NCBI GenBank assembly: GCA_012270865.1
Contig: JAAXHL010000016.1
Location: 1-64,000 of the forward strand
Direction of reading: 5' to 3'
Source of the DNA: Candidatus Poribacteria bacterium
Lineage (GTDB): Bacteria > Poribacteria > WGA-4E > WGA-3G
Length of the DNA stretch: 64,000 bases
Below the pieces are notes generated by a model. That model searched no databases. It was not told the DNA's origin and saw nothing but the letters and a program-made list of their open reading frames with translations. The position numbers were made by a program, and so were the translations under genes. This document shows positions 1 to 11,071 of this stretch, one piece after another. Each line of letters opens with the position of its first letter. The stretch's first letter is position 1.

Positions 1-21
1 TCTCTTTAATTCTAATGGTCA

Positions 22-1983
22 CTATACATTGTCAATTTCGATGAGATGCATATAGACGGTGTTTGCATCATCACGTCTGTTTTGCTTAATGTATACCTCC
101 GCGAGCCACCGATTCACAATTATATCGTCGGGTTGCTGTGCTTTTGCCTTCAAGAGGACTTCGAGGGCGTAGGTAATGTTACCCAACTTGAGATACATCT
201 TCGCAAGCTGTTTCTGCTTTGCAAAAATATCCGCATGGGAGAGTTCCGACTTTTCGAGTTCCGTTTCGACCGTTTCAATCTTCTCAACGAGTGTTCCCTG
301 CCGTCGATAGAGTTCAATCCGTTGGTTATCCATCTCCTCCGCGAAAAATGTGTTCGGTGCGAGTTTTGCGGCTTCTGTATATTCGATTAACGCCGCATCG
401 TAGTCCTCGTTTTTCCTGAGCAGTTCCGCCAACGCTTCACGGTAACGATAGACATCGGGCATCAATTCAACAGCCTTTCGACTTGCAGCGATCGCTTCAT
501 CACGGTAGTTCTTGGTATCAAGGAGTTTCGCCAACCGTTCGTAATTCTCTGCGGTTTCCTTATCCGAGGTGACCATCATGTTCCATGTCTCAAGTGCCTT
601 CTCACGATTGCCTTGTCGGAAGTAGAATTCACCGAAATACTCAATATAATCGAGGTTGCTCGGCGCAAGCGAAATTGTTTTTTGATAGGCTGCCGCGGCA
701 TCTTCCATCCATTCGTTGCTGGCGTAGATTTCAGCGAGAATGAGATATGTACCTGCGTTCTCCGGATCGCGGTCAATCATCCGTTGATACGTTGCCCGTG
801 CCTTATTCTCGTCTTCTAAATGTAAGTACAATTCACCGAGTTCGCGATAGATGCCGAAATTGTCAGGGTCCTGTTCGCTCAAAGACTCGTAAGATGCTGC
901 AGCGTCTTCAAATCTTTCGGCATTCCGAAACGCTGCGATGAGATTCAAACGTAGGTTCGCATCGGTCGGGGCAAGTTCTACCGCCTTCTGATAGGTCGTG
1001 ATGCCTTCCTCTAACTGTTGATTCTCAATATACCCTGCAGCCAGCAAACCGAGGAGTTCAGGTTCATTGGGTGTGGTTTCAAGTTTCCTTTGATAGTACT
1101 CGATTAAGCCTTCCCAGTTCCCATCTGCAGCGAAAATCCCGATGATGCGGTGTTGGAGGTCTTTACGGAGCCAGTTGCCGGGTGCCGTTAATGTTAGTGC
1201 AACATCATAGCTTTTGATAGCAGTCTCATAGTCGCCTTTTGCTTCATGGATATTGCCGATTTCGCGGCGACTCAGGCATACACGATACGGATCCTCGGCT
1301 TTGAACTGGATGATTGCCTCGTGCTGTGCGATTGCCTGTTCATAGAGTTCCTGCTCGCGGAGTAGGTCAGCGAGTTCAATCCGTGTAAAGATATTTTCTG
1401 GGTCGAGTTCAGCGATTTTTGTCCAGGCTGTGATGGCTTCATCAACACGGTCTCGACGGAAATATGCGATGCCAAGTGCTTTGTAGGTGGCAGTAAGGTC
1501 TTCAGGGGTAACGGAAACCTGTGTCTCCTCAGCGATTTTTGCTGCTCGGTTCAACGCCTCAATTGCGTTTTCATGTTGAAGCAATATTGCGTACGCCTGT
1601 CCGAGGGCAAAGTGTGAATAGTAATTGTTCGGTGCGAGTTCAACGGCGCGTTGATATGCTTTAACAGCCTCAGCGTCTTTTCCGAGGCGTTTGTGGATAT
1701 GTCCCAAGATAAGTTGGAGGTTCGGATTATCCGGATTCGCTTCTGCTTCCGCCTGATAATCCGTAACCATCGCATCTAAACCCTTACCCTCAAGATAAAA
1801 CTGGTAGAGCCGGTCAAATGTGCTTCCCTCTTTCGGCTTACGGCTCAACATAAGTTTATAGCGTTCAATAATTTTTGCATCGTTCGCTTCATCTTGTGCA
1901 AGGACGATGGATATAGAACACAAGGCACAAACTATAAAAGATAGAACAAAGACAGCGATCCTGTCGTTTTTTTGTTTGAACAC
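22..1983 (-). CDS. Secreted TPR protein, short tandem paralogue of the giant TPR gene
   Basis: A 653-residue tetratricopeptide-repeat protein; such arrays act as protein-binding scaffolds and no enzymatic domain is visible. A hydrophobic stretch at about residues 9-29 ending near VLAQ looks like a signal peptide, so export is likely. TPR units fill residues ~60 to the end. The GTG start is chosen because AAAGGAG lies about 8 bases upstream. Residue for residue it is close to the first ~650 residues of the neighbouring giant TPR protein, but it stops after IEIDNV where the larger protein reads on as IEIDGAN. It is therefore a shortened tandem duplicate lacking the long C-terminal array and the terminal beta-rich module. 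Whether another copy follows to the left is beyond the window. Confidence 0.85.
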   Translation of the reverse strand: MFKQKNDRIAVFVLSFIVCALCSISIVLAQDEANDAKIIERYKLMLSRKPKEGSTFDRLYQFYLEGKGLDAMVTDYQAEAEANPDNPNLQLILGHIHKRLGKDAEAVKAYQRAVELAPNNYYSHFALGQAYAILLQHENAIEALNRAAKIAEETQVSVTPEDLTATYKALGIAYFRRDRVDEAITAWTKIAELDPENIFTRIELADLLREQELYEQAIAQHEAIIQFKAEDPYRVCLSRREIGNIHEAKGDYETAIKSYDVALTLTAPGNWLRKDLQHRIIGIFAADGNWEGLIEYYQRKLETTPNEPELLGLLAAGYIENQQLEEGITTYQKAVELAPTDANLRLNLIAAFRNAERFEDAAASYESLSEQDPDNFGIYRELGELYLHLEDENKARATYQRMIDRDPENAGTYLILAEIYASNEWMEDAAAAYQKTISLAPSNLDYIEYFGEFYFRQGNREKALETWNMMVTSDKETAENYERLAKLLDTKNYRDEAIAASRKAVELMPDVYRYREALAELLRKNEDYDAALIEYTEAAKLAPNTFFAEEMDNQRIELYRRQGTLVEKIETVETELEKSELSHADIFAKQKQLAKMYLKLGNITYALEVLLKAKAQQPDDIIVNRWLAEVYIKQNRRDDANTVYMHLIEIDNV

Positions 1984-2000
1984 GTGCGGGTCTCCTTTTA

Positions 2001-2127
2001 ATAGTTGTCAGTTTTCAGTTCGGTTTTTTCTACGAAAAAACCTTTCAGTGGTCAGTTAATACCTTGTGGCAGTTGCTTTTGTTGTAGCTGCCACAGCAAC
2101 CCTCTTTAACTGACAACTGATAACTAT
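2001..2127. repeat. TIR-bounded CAGTT-type intergenic repeat
   Basis: The ends form an inverted repeat: ATAGTTGTCAGTTTTCAGTT on the left and, read on the opposite strand, ATAGTTATCAGTTGTCAGTT on the right. An internal hairpin with stems TGTGGCAG and CTGCCACA spans 2065-2095. The right end overlaps the stop codon of the giant TPR gene (2124-2126), so the repeat supplies that stop. Related copies lie at 19946-20021 and 42273-42390, with fragments at 17203-17234 and 28040-28082. Confidence 0.7.
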
Positions 2128-5100
2128 TCGCTGATTGTCAAATCGTCAAACGGTTTTCCATCGGTGTCGGCGATTCGGAGGTAGAATCCCCAAAAGATTT
2201 CCTCGTCACAGACTTTGACGAGGAGGCTGTTTTTACCGGGCTTGAGTGTTACAGGAATGGTGATGCTGTCAATGACCACCGGATGGGCTGTGCTATCGGT
2301 GAAGACTGGTTCGCCGTTCAACCAGATTTTTGCTTGGTCATCGCTGCCGAAATAGATATGAGCGGTCCGTTCATTGAGGACAGTTAGTGTTGTCCATGCA
2401 TAAGCTGCTACCCAATTGAGATTACCTCCGAAGATTGTGTCAAAATTGACGTAACCATCAAATGTTTCGTCTGTCTGCTGCGTCCATCCGATCTGTCTAT
2501 TGTATCCGTTGTATGTCAGTGTGGTATCAAACTGCGTCGCCATCTCCGGGATGAAGGCTTTATCGTAGCCGGTCCCGTTTGTATTGTCAAATGGACCGAT
2601 AACTGACCAAGCAGTTTCAGGAATGAAGGCTGTTTTATGGATATAAGCCTTCGCCTTGTCGGGCTGCTGATGGTCAAGGTAAAATTGCGCCAGCATAGCG
2701 TTGCCGCGTGTCGCGATGGCAGGCGTTTCGGGCAGTTCGTTGATCAATTGTGTGACCATTTTAACATAAGATTTTTCGTCTTTGGCATTCTTACCGGCTT
2801 GGGTGAAGCGAGTCCACAACTGCCGTATGACATTGGAGTAACTACCGCTGGATGGGTCGAGGGTCTTGAGACTGTGTTTGAATTCTTCGCGCGCTGCATC
2901 GTACTGGTCATTAGCGAGATACGCCCGCCCCAGCGTCAAGTGATAGTTCCAGTAGTTCGGGTGTTGTTGTGTTGTTCGTTTTGCCATGTCCAAGGCGACT
3001 TCGGGCGTAATATTTTTATCAAGCAGCTCCACTGCGAATTGATGATAGTCCGAAAACCGTTGACTCTTATTGACCTCTCTGTTGCGGATCTTTGCCCACT
3101 CGGCGTAGGCGATTTCTGCTTTTTCAGTATCCCCTGTTTTTGTGTAGGTATCGCCTAACAGTTCATGTAAGATTGCGCTCTTCTCCATTTTGGATTTCAG
3201 TTCCTCAAGGAGAGCGATATGTTTCTCTGCTTGTGCATCGTCGGGATATAGGTCTAAGACGGCTTTAATAGCAGCTTCATGCTCGTTCTGTGTGATCGGA
3301 GCGTCTAAGGCGCGCCGATACACGTCTTCGGCATTTAAGGGGTGCCCACCTTGCGTGTGGATTTCTGCCAACGAACGATACAGTTGATAAGAATTCGGTT
3401 CGAGTTGAAGTGCCGATTCATACATCAATGCCGCTTGTGCCAATGGTGTAGCTGCGGGGTGTGATTGAGACTGCGCTTCCATATCCGTCTCGTGTGCTTG
3501 TTGCGCGCGCTGCTGGTAAAGGGCACCGAGTTTCTTGTACCACTGTGCGTTATCGGGTTGATGTTCGCTCAATTTCTGGTATTCAACGATTGCCTCGTCA
3601 ACTTTATTGCTGAATTCGTAAGCCTCGGCGAGGTCAAAGCGTGCATCAAGGTCCTCTGGGTTTTCCTGAACCTGTTTGACCCGTTGCGGAATCCATTTCT
3701 CATAGAGGTTACCGTCTTTAGCGGCTTGATCCATTTTCGTTTCCGCGTTTTCGCGTCTATACTCGGATCTGGCGATAGTTGTGATCTGTTGATAGGCATT
3801 GTATGCCTCTTCGTACCGCTTCGCCTCAAGGCAGCACTCCCCGAGAATCTCATATAAGTACTCCAGCTCCCAAGTACTCCCAGAATTTTGTGCTTCAGTG
3901 ACTGCATTGCTTACAAGTTCGATAGCCGGCGCGTACATCTTACCTTTCCAACAGATGGTCGCAAGTGCGCCGAGAAATGACCCGTCTCGGTTGTAAGAAC
4001 TTGATGCGAGCATCGTTTCGGCGTGTTGTAGCTGCGCTTCTGCTAATTCGGGCTGTTCATTTTCATGCAAGGCAACAACAGCATAGTAAGCACTACGGAT
4101 GTTCTTTTTACCAGATCCGGAATCAGCATGGGCTTGATAGGTTTCAGCTGCTTTCTCATGATCGTTTGCATTCCGGTAAATATCAGCGATCATTTCAAGG
4201 ACAACAGGGTTTTCCGGTTCCTTCGCGCGTCGGTCTTCAAAGACAGTTTGCAAGGTCTCAAGCTTCCCATGTTCTCTATAAGCCCTGATTAAGGCTTCGC
4301 GTATTTCATCGCCGACGAAGTTAACGGTGATACCCGAACCGAAGGTCGTTGACCGGATATTTGAACTGGAAGGACGGAGCAATTCTCCCTCATAAAGTTC
4401 TAATGCCGAATCCACCTCGTCCAGTTCAACGTATACGTCAACCAACGTGGCGATGCGATCTTCTCGGTCGTAGCCTTGGGGTGTCATGTCAACAGCCTTC
4501 TTATAGGCACTCGCAGCCTTTTCCAATTCGCCTGATTTTCGATAGTGTTCGGCACCTTCTACTTGCATTGTAGCGGTGAGTGTGCCTTCGGTTTCTGCTT
4601 TCTGTAGCATCTCTTCTAATTTTCCTTGACGGTCATAGATGCCAACGAGTTGTTGTTCAAGTCTCTGCCGATTCCAGTCTTGACTGGTGTATCGGATGGC
4701 TTCCTTGAACGCTTTCTCAGCGGCGGTTAGGTCGTCTTTGCCGAGATAGAGTTCTGCGAGTTCTTTATATATCTGTGCGTTTCCGGGAGTCAGTTCGCTC
4801 GCTTTTTCATAAGCAGCGATTGCCTCGTCAGTTCGTTTTTCGTCTTTATAAAGTCTTGCGATGCGGGCGTGATGAACACCGACCGCTGGGTTTGCGTTGA
4901 TGAACTGTTGTGCGAGTTTAAGGGCATCCTCGAATTTACCAGAGGCTTGGTAACTATTGATGAGACCATCCTGATACTTTGCGTTCTCTGGGTCCGTTTC
5001 AAGTAAAGTTTCCCACGTCTCGATTGCGCTATCGTGTAGATTGTGTCGCGAATAGAGGCTCGCGAGTTGGGCGCGGGACTCCAAGTCCTCAGGCATTGCT

Positions 5101-8100
5101 TTCACGATCTGCTCGTAAATTTCCATCGCTTGCTCGATTTCACCACGATCCATGTATTCTTTTGCGAATGCCCGCTGAACACCGACATTCATCCCTTGCG
5201 TTTTTTCGGTCAACTGAGTTGTTGTTTTAAGGCGGCTGCGCTGTTTTTCAATCTGCATCAACCGTTCTTGCGCTTGTTCACGGTCATAAGATCTCGTCGA
5301 AAGGTCATTGATAATCGCAGTGAAGAGTGCCTCAGCATCGTCCCACATCTCGTGTTGCATGTATGTCGCAGCGAGGTCTCTTATATCATAGTAGCCTCTG
5401 CTGCGTCCCTGCATCAGTTGGATTTTGCCCATCTTCCGCAAAGTGTCTCGCGCCTTCTCTTTCTCATTTATTTTCGCATAAGCCGTTCCGAGTTTCTCGT
5501 AACCTTCTGAAAGTGTCCATGAATTCGCGCTTTGGAGTTTTTCAACGGTTGCCTCAAGAATTCGGAGTTGCCAATCGTAATTCTCTAAGTTTTCGTATCT
5601 CTCAGCGAGACTGTATAACCATCGGGTAGATGCTGACGTGAGCGCGTTATCCAGCAGCAGATTCACGTGTGCGTTTGCGCCTTCAATGTCATCTGCTTCA
5701 AGCTTCAAGGTTGCAACCAAATAGAGTAAGACTGCGGATTCTGGCTTTTCAGCGAGTTTTGCTTCATATTCCGTTATTAAGTCTGATAGTGTGCCGGATG
5801 CCTTATAGAATTCAGCAAGTTTCAGGACAAACGGTGTCTGGGAATTAGATAGGTCGCTGCCTTCCAACTTCTCACGCAGGAACTGAATTGCAGCCTCAGT
5901 GCCACCGGATGCTTCATGAAATTCAGTGAGTTTTAGCACAAACTCTGTATCGGAAAGACTTGTTTTATTAGCGTCTTGGCTCTCTTGTAAGAACCGAATT
6001 GCCTTTTCAGGGTCACCCGTGGCAGCATAAGCGTCTGCTAACTCTCGGTATACGTAGTTCCAGTTCGGATGTACTGCAATAATCTTTTCAAATATCTCAA
6101 CAGCTGCTTCGGGTCTGTTATTGCTCAAGCACCGCTGTGCAACTTTGTGCGTGAAGTCGTTACCGGCGTACTGTCCAACAGGCAAAATCAGGTCCTTCGT
6201 AAGTGCGATGAGTTCGTCAACTTTATCCGTTTGGAAGAAGGCATCTATTGCGTCTCGATAGCCGTATCCGAGTGCGCTTGAGTTATTTTTAAGGAGTATG
6301 GTGTAATGGGGTACGGTATCGCTTACTTTTCCATTTCTCTGCAGCATTTGGACGTATCGGGATCGGGTCATGTTGTCGTTAGGACGCAGGGACAGTGCCG
6401 TTTTAAAAGCCTCTGATGCTTTCTCAATTTGATTCGCATTCTCATAGAATGTCGCGAGTTTTAGGTAGGATTGAAATGAATTCGGATTATTTTCAGTGGC
6501 TTTGAGCAACTCGGCTTCCCGCGCGCGCAGGTTTTTGGAGCGGCTTGTGAGGTGTGTGGCTCGCTGGAAATTCCAAGAATATAAGGTCCGTCCGTAGCGG
6601 TCTGGTCGATTCGCGGAATGTAGGGCGCGTTCAGCGAGTTGTGCTGCATCCTGTCCGCGACCGAGCCTTTCCAAATGCCCACTTAATTCCATGAGGAAGT
6701 TCGGGGATTGCTGCCCCATCGCCAGTGGCATCGCTCTTTTAGCAGTCGCAACAGCGTATTGTGTGAGACCGGCATCTCGAAGTTTTTGCGAAAAGTGATA
6801 GAGTTCTTCCGCTGTTGACGGTGAGTTGAGAAGCTTCGTTACCAGTTCACGCACCGTAACGGTGTCGCCTGTGTGTAAGGCAAGTTCCAGCGTGAGCTCG
6901 TTATACTGACGACGGTTCCTCGGATCCGTTTCAGCGAGGGATTTGAGCATTGTTAATGCGGACTTATGGTTCCCCGCCTCAATAGAGACAAACGCGGTAG
7001 TGAGTTTGAGGGTGAGGTCGTCTGGGAATTCCGCTTGCAATTCGGAGAGCGTTGTTTGTGCTTCTGTCCGTTTCCCATCCCACCAATAACAGGAACTGAG
7101 TGCCAAACTCGGATAGATGCGGTCTCTCCCTTTCGCAGCGTTCAATTCCGCTTGTAGTTTCGTGTATAACGTTTGCTGTTGACTTCGCAACCACAGTTCT
7201 CGGAAGACCCACTGGAGATGTTCCAGACGTGTTTGATTATAGTACACTGTCGGCGATGGATAACTTGATTGGAGGGGTGTATGTCCACTGTAGTAGTACT
7301 GAGATGATTGTGTGAGTGTTGCGACACGGCGCGGGTTTGCAACATCCGGTTTCGTGCGCTCACAGAAAGTCCAGAGGAGCGCGATGGCTTTGTCGATGTG
7401 TCCCTCACGAATGTAGTCCGCCGTGACGCTTCTGTAGGGTTGGATGTACTGTGAGAGCTGCTTTGCTGTCGGTTTCGCGAGTTGTGCGATAATCTTCTCC
7501 GCTGCGTCGGTTTTATTCATAAGCACAAGCGTATTGACCAACACGATACCGGTGTCGAGGTCTGTCACTTTTACGCCTTCAAGTTCGTCCATAAGTTTAC
7601 GGGCATGGTCGCGTTTCCGTTGACGATAGAGTTGTGCGGCGTATTCGGCGATATACTGGAGTCGTGCTTCATGACTTAAACCCGGCATACCGTTAAGGTA
7701 CTTTTTCAGATTGTCGTAACTCAGGTTCTCTTCCATGGCTTGCTTTAGGAGCAACGGTTGATAGGTCGGATCGTTGGGTGAAACGTCAATCAACCGAGCC
7801 ATAACTTGATCCGCCTTGTCGTGGTGTTGGACGAGCGTATAGAGTTGTACTAAGGTCTCAAGTGCCTTGATGTCCGTTGGATTCGCCTCGGTATCTGCTT
7901 CAAACTGTTGGATGAGTTCGGTCAGTTTTCCGTGCTGTTGTGCGAATGTCGTCAACTGAACGAGTGCTGAGGCTCGCGCGTCCGCAAAGGTTTTGGGTAT
8001 CCACGGCATGCCTCTCGCTGCAAACGTCGGTCTCCTTTGAATATCTCCGACGCGACTCCGAGATATTTCAAATTTGTTGGCGTTAATTCCGGGAGTATCC

Positions 8101-11006
8101 TGCGTTGATTGCGGCGGCTGTGGGAGTGCCAAGATACGTTGGAAGTAAGGTTGCGCACGTTCCGGTTCGTTCATGCCTACCAATACAGCACCGAGTTGGT
8201 AGAGCGTAATAGCAGCGTCTGGGTTTCCTGCTACTTTTTCTGCTGCGCGATCGAGAACAGAAATCGCTTCATCCAGCATTCCGTTTTGAATCAGGAGTGT
8301 CGAGAGTTTAACCTCCGCTTCAAGCGTTTGGTTCTTTGCGTGAAGGAGTTTCGTCCAGACTTGAATCGCTTCTTGTTCACGTCCAACGTCAAATAACAAT
8401 TTACCGAGTTGTTGTTGATGAATCGGGTCCGGTTGTGCTTTTACAAGTCGTTGCTGATAAGCGATTGCGTCTTGTGTATCGCCGAGGTCGATACTGATAG
8501 TGACGAGTTGTGTCAGCAAATCCGGGTTCTCGCGTTCTTTGTCCAATGCCCGCGCGAGTTGGAAACGTGCGCTCGGCAGGTCACCCTCCATCCGATAGAG
8601 TTCGGCAAGCGCGATAACGGGTCCGACACCCGATGTGTTGGATTTCGAGAGCTGCTTCAGTTTTTCTTCAAACTCCCCACGTCGTCCTAAATCATAGTAC
8701 GCCTCGGAAAGCGGTTTGACGAAAACGAGTTTGTCGCTGACGGTCCCGCTCAATTCCCAACACCGCCAATACTGAGCGAGTGCTTGTCGAGGTTTACCTG
8801 ATAGTTTGTAAGTCGCCGCCAATTCCGAACGAATATCAATCGCTTCGGGACGCAGACGAAGTGCCTGTTTAAGGCTATCTATAGCAAGTTCATAGTTGCC
8901 GGACTGCTTCGCAATTTCTGCGAGCATCTGATGCCCTTCAGGATTACGCGGGCTGCGTGCGATCGCCTGCTTCGCTGCCGCCGTCGCTGCCTCAAAGTCC
9001 ATCACTTTTAGATAGGAGCGTGCGATGTTTTCATAGTATTCACGGGCATTCGCACCATCAATTTCAATGAGATGTCCATAGACAGCATTCGCATCATCGC
9101 GCCTGCCTTGCATGACGTACACATCCGCGAGCCACCGGTTAATTAGAACATCGTCGGGCTGTTGTGCTTTTGCTTTCAAAAGGACTTCAAGCGCGTAAGT
9201 AATGTTACCCAACTTCAGGTACATCTTGGCAAGCCGTTTCTGCTTCGCGAAGATATCGGTAGTAGGAAGCCCTGGCTTTTCGAGTTCCGTTTCGACCGTT
9301 TCAATTTTCTCAGTGAGCGTCCCTTGTCGTCGATAAAGTTCAATCCGTTGGTTATCCATCTCCTCAACGAAAAACAGATTGGGTGCGAGTTTTGCGGCTT
9401 CCGCATATTCGATTAACGCCGCATCGTAATCCCCGTTTTCCATGAGTCGCTTTGCCAAAACTTCACGATAACGATAGGTATCAGGCATCAATTCAACAGC
9501 CTTCCGACTTGCAGCGATCGCTTCGGTGTGGAAATTCTTTGTGTCGAGGAGTTGTGCCAGCCGATCGTAGTTCTCAGCGATTCCTTTTTCAGCGGCAACC
9601 ATCATGTTCCATGTCTCAAGTGCCTTCTCACGGTTGCCTTGTCGGAAGTAGAATTCACCGAAATACGCAATATAATCGAGGTTGCTCGGCGCAAGCACAA
9701 TTGTTTTTTGATAGGCTGTTGCAGCATCTTCCACCCATTCGTTGCTGGCGTAGATTTCAGCGAGAATGAGATATGTACCTGCGTTCTCCGGATCGCGGTC
9801 AATCATCCGTTGATACGTCAATCGTGCTTTATTCTCATCTTTTAAATGTAAGTACAGTTCACCGAGTTCGCGATAGATGCCGAAATTGTCAGGGTCCTGT
9901 TCACTTAAAGATTCATACGCTGCGGCAGCGTCTTCAAACCTTTCGGCATTCCGAAACGCTGCCATGAGGTTCAAACGTAGGTTCGCATCGGTCGGGGCAA
10001 GTTCCACTGCCTTCTGATATGTCGTGATACCTTCCGCTAACTGCTGATTCTCAATGTGAGCGTCGGCGAGTAACCCAAGGTGTTCAGTTTCGTCCGGCGT
10101 AGTTTCAAGTTTCTTTTTATAGTATTCGATTAAGCCTTCCGAGTTCCCATCTGCAGCATAAATACCGATGATGCGGTGTTGCAGATCCTTGCGGAGCCAG
10201 TTGCCGGGCGCTGTCAATGCCAGGGCAGAATCGTAACTTTGAATAGCAGCTTCGTAATCGCTTTTTGCTTCGTGGATATTGCCGATTTCGCGGCGACTCA
10301 GGCACACACGATACGGGTCATCGGCTTTGAATTGAATGATTGCCTCGTGCTGTGCGATTGCCTGTTCATAGAGTTCCTGCTCGCGGAGCAAATCAGCGAG
10401 TTCAATGCGGGTAAAGATGTTCTCTGGGTCAAGTTCAGCGATTTTTGTCCAGGCTGTGATGGCTTCATCAACGCGGTCTCGACGGAAGTATGCTTTACCG
10501 AGTGCTTTGTAGATAGCAGTGAGGTCTTCAGGGGTGGCGGTTCGCGTCTCTTCTGCAAATGTTGCGGCCTGTTTCAACGCGGTGATGGCATTTTCGTGCT
10601 GCAGCAGGACTGCATAAGCCTGTCCGAGGGCAAAGTGTGAGTAGTAATTGTTCGGTGCGAGTTCAACGGCGCGTTGATACGCTTTGACAGCCTCAGCGTC
10701 TTTTCCGAGGCGTTTGTGGATATGTCCCAAGATAAGCTGGAGGTTCGGATTATCAGGGTTCACTTCTGCTTCCGCCTGATAATCGGCAACCATTGCGTCT
10801 AAACCGGCACCTTCAAGGTAGAACTGATAGAGTCGGTCAAACGTACTCCCCTCTTTCGGCTTACGGCTCAGCATAAGTTTATAGCGTTCAATGATTTTTG
10901 TGTCGTTCGTTTCATCTTGTGCAAAAAGCGGGAGCGAGACGGAGAGGGTGAAGAATATCAAACACAGAAGGGACGCAACAATTTGGATTTTTTCTCGTTC
11001 AAGCAT
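2124..11006 (-). CDS. Giant secreted TPR protein with C-terminal beta-rich module
   Basis: About 2960 residues, probably exported and built from several dozen TPR-like units; inferred to be a large extracytoplasmic scaffold. The ATG at 11004-11006 is preferred over the one 33 bases upstream because AAGGAG stands 8 bases before it, and it puts a clean signal peptide at the N-terminus (hydrophobic core, cleavage near LFAQ). After the repeats, the last ~170 residues form a distinct module containing GPFDN, a WLNGEPVF turn and WGFYLRIAD. The same module, with the ~90 residues before it, ends the WD40 protein next door. The N-terminal ~650 residues are duplicated in the gene downstream. Between about residues 1000 and 1400 the TPR pattern is less regular. 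Substrate or partner is unknown. Confidence 0.85.
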   Translation of the reverse strand: MLEREKIQIVASLLCLIFFTLSVSLPLFAQDETNDTKIIERYKLMLSRKPKEGSTFDRLYQFYLEGAGLDAMVADYQAEAEVNPDNPNLQLILGHIHKRLGKDAEAVKAYQRAVELAPNNYYSHFALGQAYAVLLQHENAITALKQAATFAEETRTATPEDLTAIYKALGKAYFRRDRVDEAITAWTKIAELDPENIFTRIELADLLREQELYEQAIAQHEAIIQFKADDPYRVCLSRREIGNIHEAKSDYEAAIQSYDSALALTAPGNWLRKDLQHRIIGIYAADGNSEGLIEYYKKKLETTPDETEHLGLLADAHIENQQLAEGITTYQKAVELAPTDANLRLNLMAAFRNAERFEDAAAAYESLSEQDPDNFGIYRELGELYLHLKDENKARLTYQRMIDRDPENAGTYLILAEIYASNEWVEDAATAYQKTIVLAPSNLDYIAYFGEFYFRQGNREKALETWNMMVAAEKGIAENYDRLAQLLDTKNFHTEAIAASRKAVELMPDTYRYREVLAKRLMENGDYDAALIEYAEAAKLAPNLFFVEEMDNQRIELYRRQGTLTEKIETVETELEKPGLPTTDIFAKQKRLAKMYLKLGNITYALEVLLKAKAQQPDDVLINRWLADVYVMQGRRDDANAVYGHLIEIDGANAREYYENIARSYLKVMDFEAATAAAKQAIARSPRNPEGHQMLAEIAKQSGNYELAIDSLKQALRLRPEAIDIRSELAATYKLSGKPRQALAQYWRCWELSGTVSDKLVFVKPLSEAYYDLGRRGEFEEKLKQLSKSNTSGVGPVIALAELYRMEGDLPSARFQLARALDKERENPDLLTQLVTISIDLGDTQDAIAYQQRLVKAQPDPIHQQQLGKLLFDVGREQEAIQVWTKLLHAKNQTLEAEVKLSTLLIQNGMLDEAISVLDRAAEKVAGNPDAAITLYQLGAVLVGMNEPERAQPYFQRILALPQPPQSTQDTPGINANKFEISRSRVGDIQRRPTFAARGMPWIPKTFADARASALVQLTTFAQQHGKLTELIQQFEADTEANPTDIKALETLVQLYTLVQHHDKADQVMARLIDVSPNDPTYQPLLLKQAMEENLSYDNLKKYLNGMPGLSHEARLQYIAEYAAQLYRQRKRDHARKLMDELEGVKVTDLDTGIVLVNTLVLMNKTDAAEKIIAQLAKPTAKQLSQYIQPYRSVTADYIREGHIDKAIALLWTFCERTKPDVANPRRVATLTQSSQYYYSGHTPLQSSYPSPTVYYNQTRLEHLQWVFRELWLRSQQQTLYTKLQAELNAAKGRDRIYPSLALSSCYWWDGKRTEAQTTLSELQAEFPDDLTLKLTTAFVSIEAGNHKSALTMLKSLAETDPRNRRQYNELTLELALHTGDTVTVRELVTKLLNSPSTAEELYHFSQKLRDAGLTQYAVATAKRAMPLAMGQQSPNFLMELSGHLERLGRGQDAAQLAERALHSANRPDRYGRTLYSWNFQRATHLTSRSKNLRAREAELLKATENNPNSFQSYLKLATFYENANQIEKASEAFKTALSLRPNDNMTRSRYVQMLQRNGKVSDTVPHYTILLKNNSSALGYGYRDAIDAFFQTDKVDELIALTKDLILPVGQYAGNDFTHKVAQRCLSNNRPEAAVEIFEKIIAVHPNWNYVYRELADAYAATGDPEKAIRFLQESQDANKTSLSDTEFVLKLTEFHEASGGTEAAIQFLREKLEGSDLSNSQTPFVLKLAEFYKASGTLSDLITEYEAKLAEKPESAVLLYLVATLKLEADDIEGANAHVNLLLDNALTSASTRWLYSLAERYENLENYDWQLRILEATVEKLQSANSWTLSEGYEKLGTAYAKINEKEKARDTLRKMGKIQLMQGRSRGYYDIRDLAATYMQHEMWDDAEALFTAIINDLSTRSYDREQAQERLMQIEKQRSRLKTTTQLTEKTQGMNVGVQRAFAKEYMDRGEIEQAMEIYEQIVKAMPEDLESRAQLASLYSRHNLHDSAIETWETLLETDPENAKYQDGLINSYQASGKFEDALKLAQQFINANPAVGVHHARIARLYKDEKRTDEAIAAYEKASELTPGNAQIYKELAELYLGKDDLTAAEKAFKEAIRYTSQDWNRQRLEQQLVGIYDRQGKLEEMLQKAETEGTLTATMQVEGAEHYRKSGELEKAASAYKKAVDMTPQGYDREDRIATLVDVYVELDEVDSALELYEGELLRPSSSNIRSTTFGSGITVNFVGDEIREALIRAYREHGKLETLQTVFEDRRAKEPENPVVLEMIADIYRNANDHEKAAETYQAHADSGSGKKNIRSAYYAVVALHENEQPELAEAQLQHAETMLASSSYNRDGSFLGALATICWKGKMYAPAIELVSNAVTEAQNSGSTWELEYLYEILGECCLEAKRYEEAYNAYQQITTIARSEYRRENAETKMDQAAKDGNLYEKWIPQRVKQVQENPEDLDARFDLAEAYEFSNKVDEAIVEYQKLSEHQPDNAQWYKKLGALYQQRAQQAHETDMEAQSQSHPAATPLAQAALMYESALQLEPNSYQLYRSLAEIHTQGGHPLNAEDVYRRALDAPITQNEHEAAIKAVLDLYPDDAQAEKHIALLEELKSKMEKSAILHELLGDTYTKTGDTEKAEIAYAEWAKIRNREVNKSQRFSDYHQFAVELLDKNITPEVALDMAKRTTQQHPNYWNYHLTLGRAYLANDQYDAAREEFKHSLKTLDPSSGSYSNVIRQLWTRFTQAGKNAKDEKSYVKMVTQLINELPETPAIATRGNAMLAQFYLDHQQPDKAKAYIHKTAFIPETAWSVIGPFDNTNGTGYDKAFIPEMATQFDTTLTYNGYNRQIGWTQQTDETFDGYVNFDTIFGGNLNWVAAYAWTTLTVLNERTAHIYFGSDDQAKIWLNGEPVFTDSTAHPVVIDSITIPVTLKPGKNSLLVKVCDEEIFWGFYLRIADTDGKPFDDLTISE

Positions 11007-11071
11007 ACAAGGGATCTCCTTAGAAAAAACGCGCAGCATGACCCAGAAAACTTAAGCAAACTATTGTGGAT

